Source: Tritrichomonas musculus | Lineage: Eukaryota; Parabasalia; Tritrichomonadida; Tritrichomonadidae | Assembly: GCA_039105265.1 (NCBI GenBank) | Contig: JAPFFF010000001.1 | Location: 5,580,001 to 5,644,000, forward strand | Length of the DNA: 64,000 nucleotides | Direction of reading: 5' to 3' | Part shown: in pieces, positions 62,280 through 64,000 of the stretch | Numbering within the stretch: the stretch's first letter is position 1 | Layout: each line of letters starts with the position of its first letter | Notes under the pieces: generated by a model | What the model was told of the DNA's origin: nothing | The model's input: the letters and a program-made list of their open reading frames with translations, nothing else | Databases searched by the model: none | Made by a program: the position numbers and the translations under genes

Positions 62280-63215
62280 CTCCACAGCCAATTCCTCCAA
62301 CTTTCCTCCACTCCAAAATAAATTACTTTGGATGAACAGAAGGATTTGATTGCACAGAACAAGTTTTTATGAGGTGAAACCTAATATGATGAAATCCCTC
62401 ATGAATGTTAGGATTTTTATAAATGACATTCCAAATTTGATTAAAATTGCAATTTAAATTCCCTATTGAATGCAAATACTCATTTGGAATGATTGAATGA
62501 TCAATTAACTTATCACTTACCTGTTCAGGCCATTGAACATGTAGATACAATGGAAAAAGTATATCTGTGTTCCAATCATTGTGTGCTCATTCAAAATTAA
62601 CAGGACGAATCTGTGCATTCATCTCATTGTCTTGTCGAATTGCAGCCGTTTCCTGCTTCGTTTCCCAATGAGAAGAAAGTCATGCATGTACAATTTTTTG
62701 ATCTTTTATGCATGTTCATTTCCCAAAATTTTGTCGAATTCATATTCAATTCCATTCGTTTCAGGGTTTGCCTCACTGACAACATAGAATCCGTATTAAT
62801 CACACAAATGATACATTTGACGACTGTTTGGATAATGAGAGAAGCAAAATTCTTTGAAATTGTTCTTCTTCAAAATCTCGAAATCTTCCTTTCGAATGTC
62901 ATCCTTCACATAATAACCTGTTTTTTCCTTGTGCACATGAATGCTGATGCCTTTGTAAATGACTGGCTTTCCATTGAAAAGAAGAACAGAGTGTTGTTTC
63001 CCATTCCACTCAACTTTTGTGATTTCTTCCTTCATGAATCCAACGCGAAATGATAACAATCTCAAAAATCGAGATATCGCTCTTGTATGCATACAAGAGA
63101 GGATCTTCAATGTAACTATCATCAAGTGTTGCGACGATCTTGAAGTCTTGGACGTGAGTATTTGGTTGGGAATAAAGGACAGCATTTCTCTTAATCCAGA
63201 TGAATGAAAAACATT
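62280..63215 (-). pseudogene. GH2 beta-galactosidase (LacZ-type) relic
   Basis: Minus-strand pieces follow the GH2 catalytic domain in order, in several frames. They are VLYSQPNTHVQDFKIVATL; RVGFMKEEITKVEWNG...LLFNGKPVIYKGISIHVHKEKTGYYVKDDIRKEDFEILKKNNFKEFCFSHYPN...LCD; YGFYVVSEANPET; SLGNEAGNG; NTDILFPLYLHVQWPEQV; and YLHSIGNLNCNFNQIWNVIYKNPNIHEGFHH. These correspond to the LacZ landmarks NGKPVFLKGVNxHEH, SHYPN, YGLYVVDEANIE, SLGNEAGxG, TDIxxPMY and EYAHAMGNSNG. The acid/base Glu in GNEAG is still present, but the nucleophile motif CEYAHAMGN has decayed to NEYLHSIGN. The gene is dead: no N-terminal sugar-binding domain, several frame changes, and no C terminus. Intact relatives hydrolyse beta-galactosides; such glycosidases in trichomonads are often of bacterial origin. 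Confidence 0.82.
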
Positions 63216-64000
63216 AAAAACAAATCATTTACCAATTAATTATATAAATACCATCATTTTAGGGAAATCCTATTGGTATTTGTCCAGTAGGTCCCCTTTT
63301 TAAATTTCACTCATATTTTTGAAAAATCCATGACAACGGCCAAATTAGCATTGAAATGAATCCATTTAGCAATACAAATAAATCAATAATAAATAAATAA
63401 TAAATATAAATAAAAACTCAAATAAATGAAGTAAACCAAAAGATGTAATGATTAATGAAGAAAAAATTTACGAAAATACTACTACCAATATTATATTAAA
63501 TAATTTCATGACATATTAGAAAACTGCATTAAAATAAAGAAAAAATAGCTTATTTGGATCATATACAAATAAGCAATTTTGCAATTTTTTTTACCAAGAA
63601 TTCATTGATTTATTTTTTCAAAATTAATATGATAAATGATTTTGGAATGGAATATTAATACTTTAAAGTAATAATATAATATATACCAGTAAAGATCTCA
63701 AAAATACATTCATAAAACAAAATGTCATGAAAAAAAAAAAAATTTTATCCATCTCAAAAAAAATATCATAAACTTCAGAAAAGCAAACTTTTTGAGAAAA
63801 AAATCTCCTTGATTTGAACCTACTCTATATGTGACAATAAAAATATTTTCGATATCATTCGTTATTGACCGTGACAATTAAGATCAATAGAAAACAATGT
63901 CTGGAACTTTTTTGGTTTTATAACAATATCATAAAAAATAATTGTATTTAACTGCTAAAGGTCAATACACGCTCCCTTGATGTTTTAAATCATATTATAT
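63216..64000. other. AT-rich window end, no gene seen
   Basis: No coding frame, RNA gene or repeat element recognised to the end of the window. Confidence 0.45.

Overview
The window is very AT-rich eukaryotic protist DNA and most likely comes from a parabasalid of the Trichomonas/Tritrichomonas group. The grounds are the gene families: BspA-like LRR_5 proteins, DUF3447-type ankyrin proteins, TKL-like kinases fused to ankyrin or Sel1 repeats, a BTB-plus-F5/8C protein, intronless genes, and a TCA(C/T)(T/A)-type initiator motif a few bases upstream of several start codons. The species is an inference; no sequence search was possible.

0-13 kb is mainly a gene graveyard with a few live-looking genes: a BspA-like gene cut by the window edge, a Rab relic, an ankyrin relic (-), a kinase-Sel1 pseudogene (+), an intact Sel1 protein, an unrecognised broken gene, and a kinase-ankyrin gene (-) whose ankyrin part has expanded into eleven units of a 187-bp satellite. 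13-22 kb has almost no host coding sequence. It holds a nest of DNA transposons (a ~3-kb element with 33-bp terminal inverted repeats, with two TA-flanked elements inside it), a structured higher-GC island that may be an RNA gene, a complete mariner with an intact D,D34D transposase, and a 1.19-kb element with a perfect 8-bp target duplication.

22-44.6 kb is the conserved cellular core: an alpha/beta hydrolase, a bacterial-type PARG, a double-Smr protein, a long coiled-coil protein, Npl4, an Sfi1-like centrin-binding repeat protein, a PABP-like four-RRM protein, a tRNA-Thr(CGT), a possible Rxt3-like protein and RPA1. Between them lie a decayed hAT-like element and two MITEs with clear target duplications. 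44.6-64 kb has a 1.46-kb non-autonomous TA element, a kinase with DFN in place of DFG, a membrane protein interrupted by a frameshift, an NKPHDAK-repeat protein, a frameshifted MGACLS gene, a complete BspA-like protein, a divergent Rho-like GTPase, a BTB-F5/8C protein, and relics of a DUF3447 ankyrin gene and a GH2 beta-galactosidase.

Genes are independent (no operons) and separated by short AT-rich spacers in the core. The accessory parts are shaped by three processes visible here: DNA-transposon/MITE insertion, tandem expansion inside repeat-protein genes, and decay of multi-copy family members by frameshift and rearrangement.
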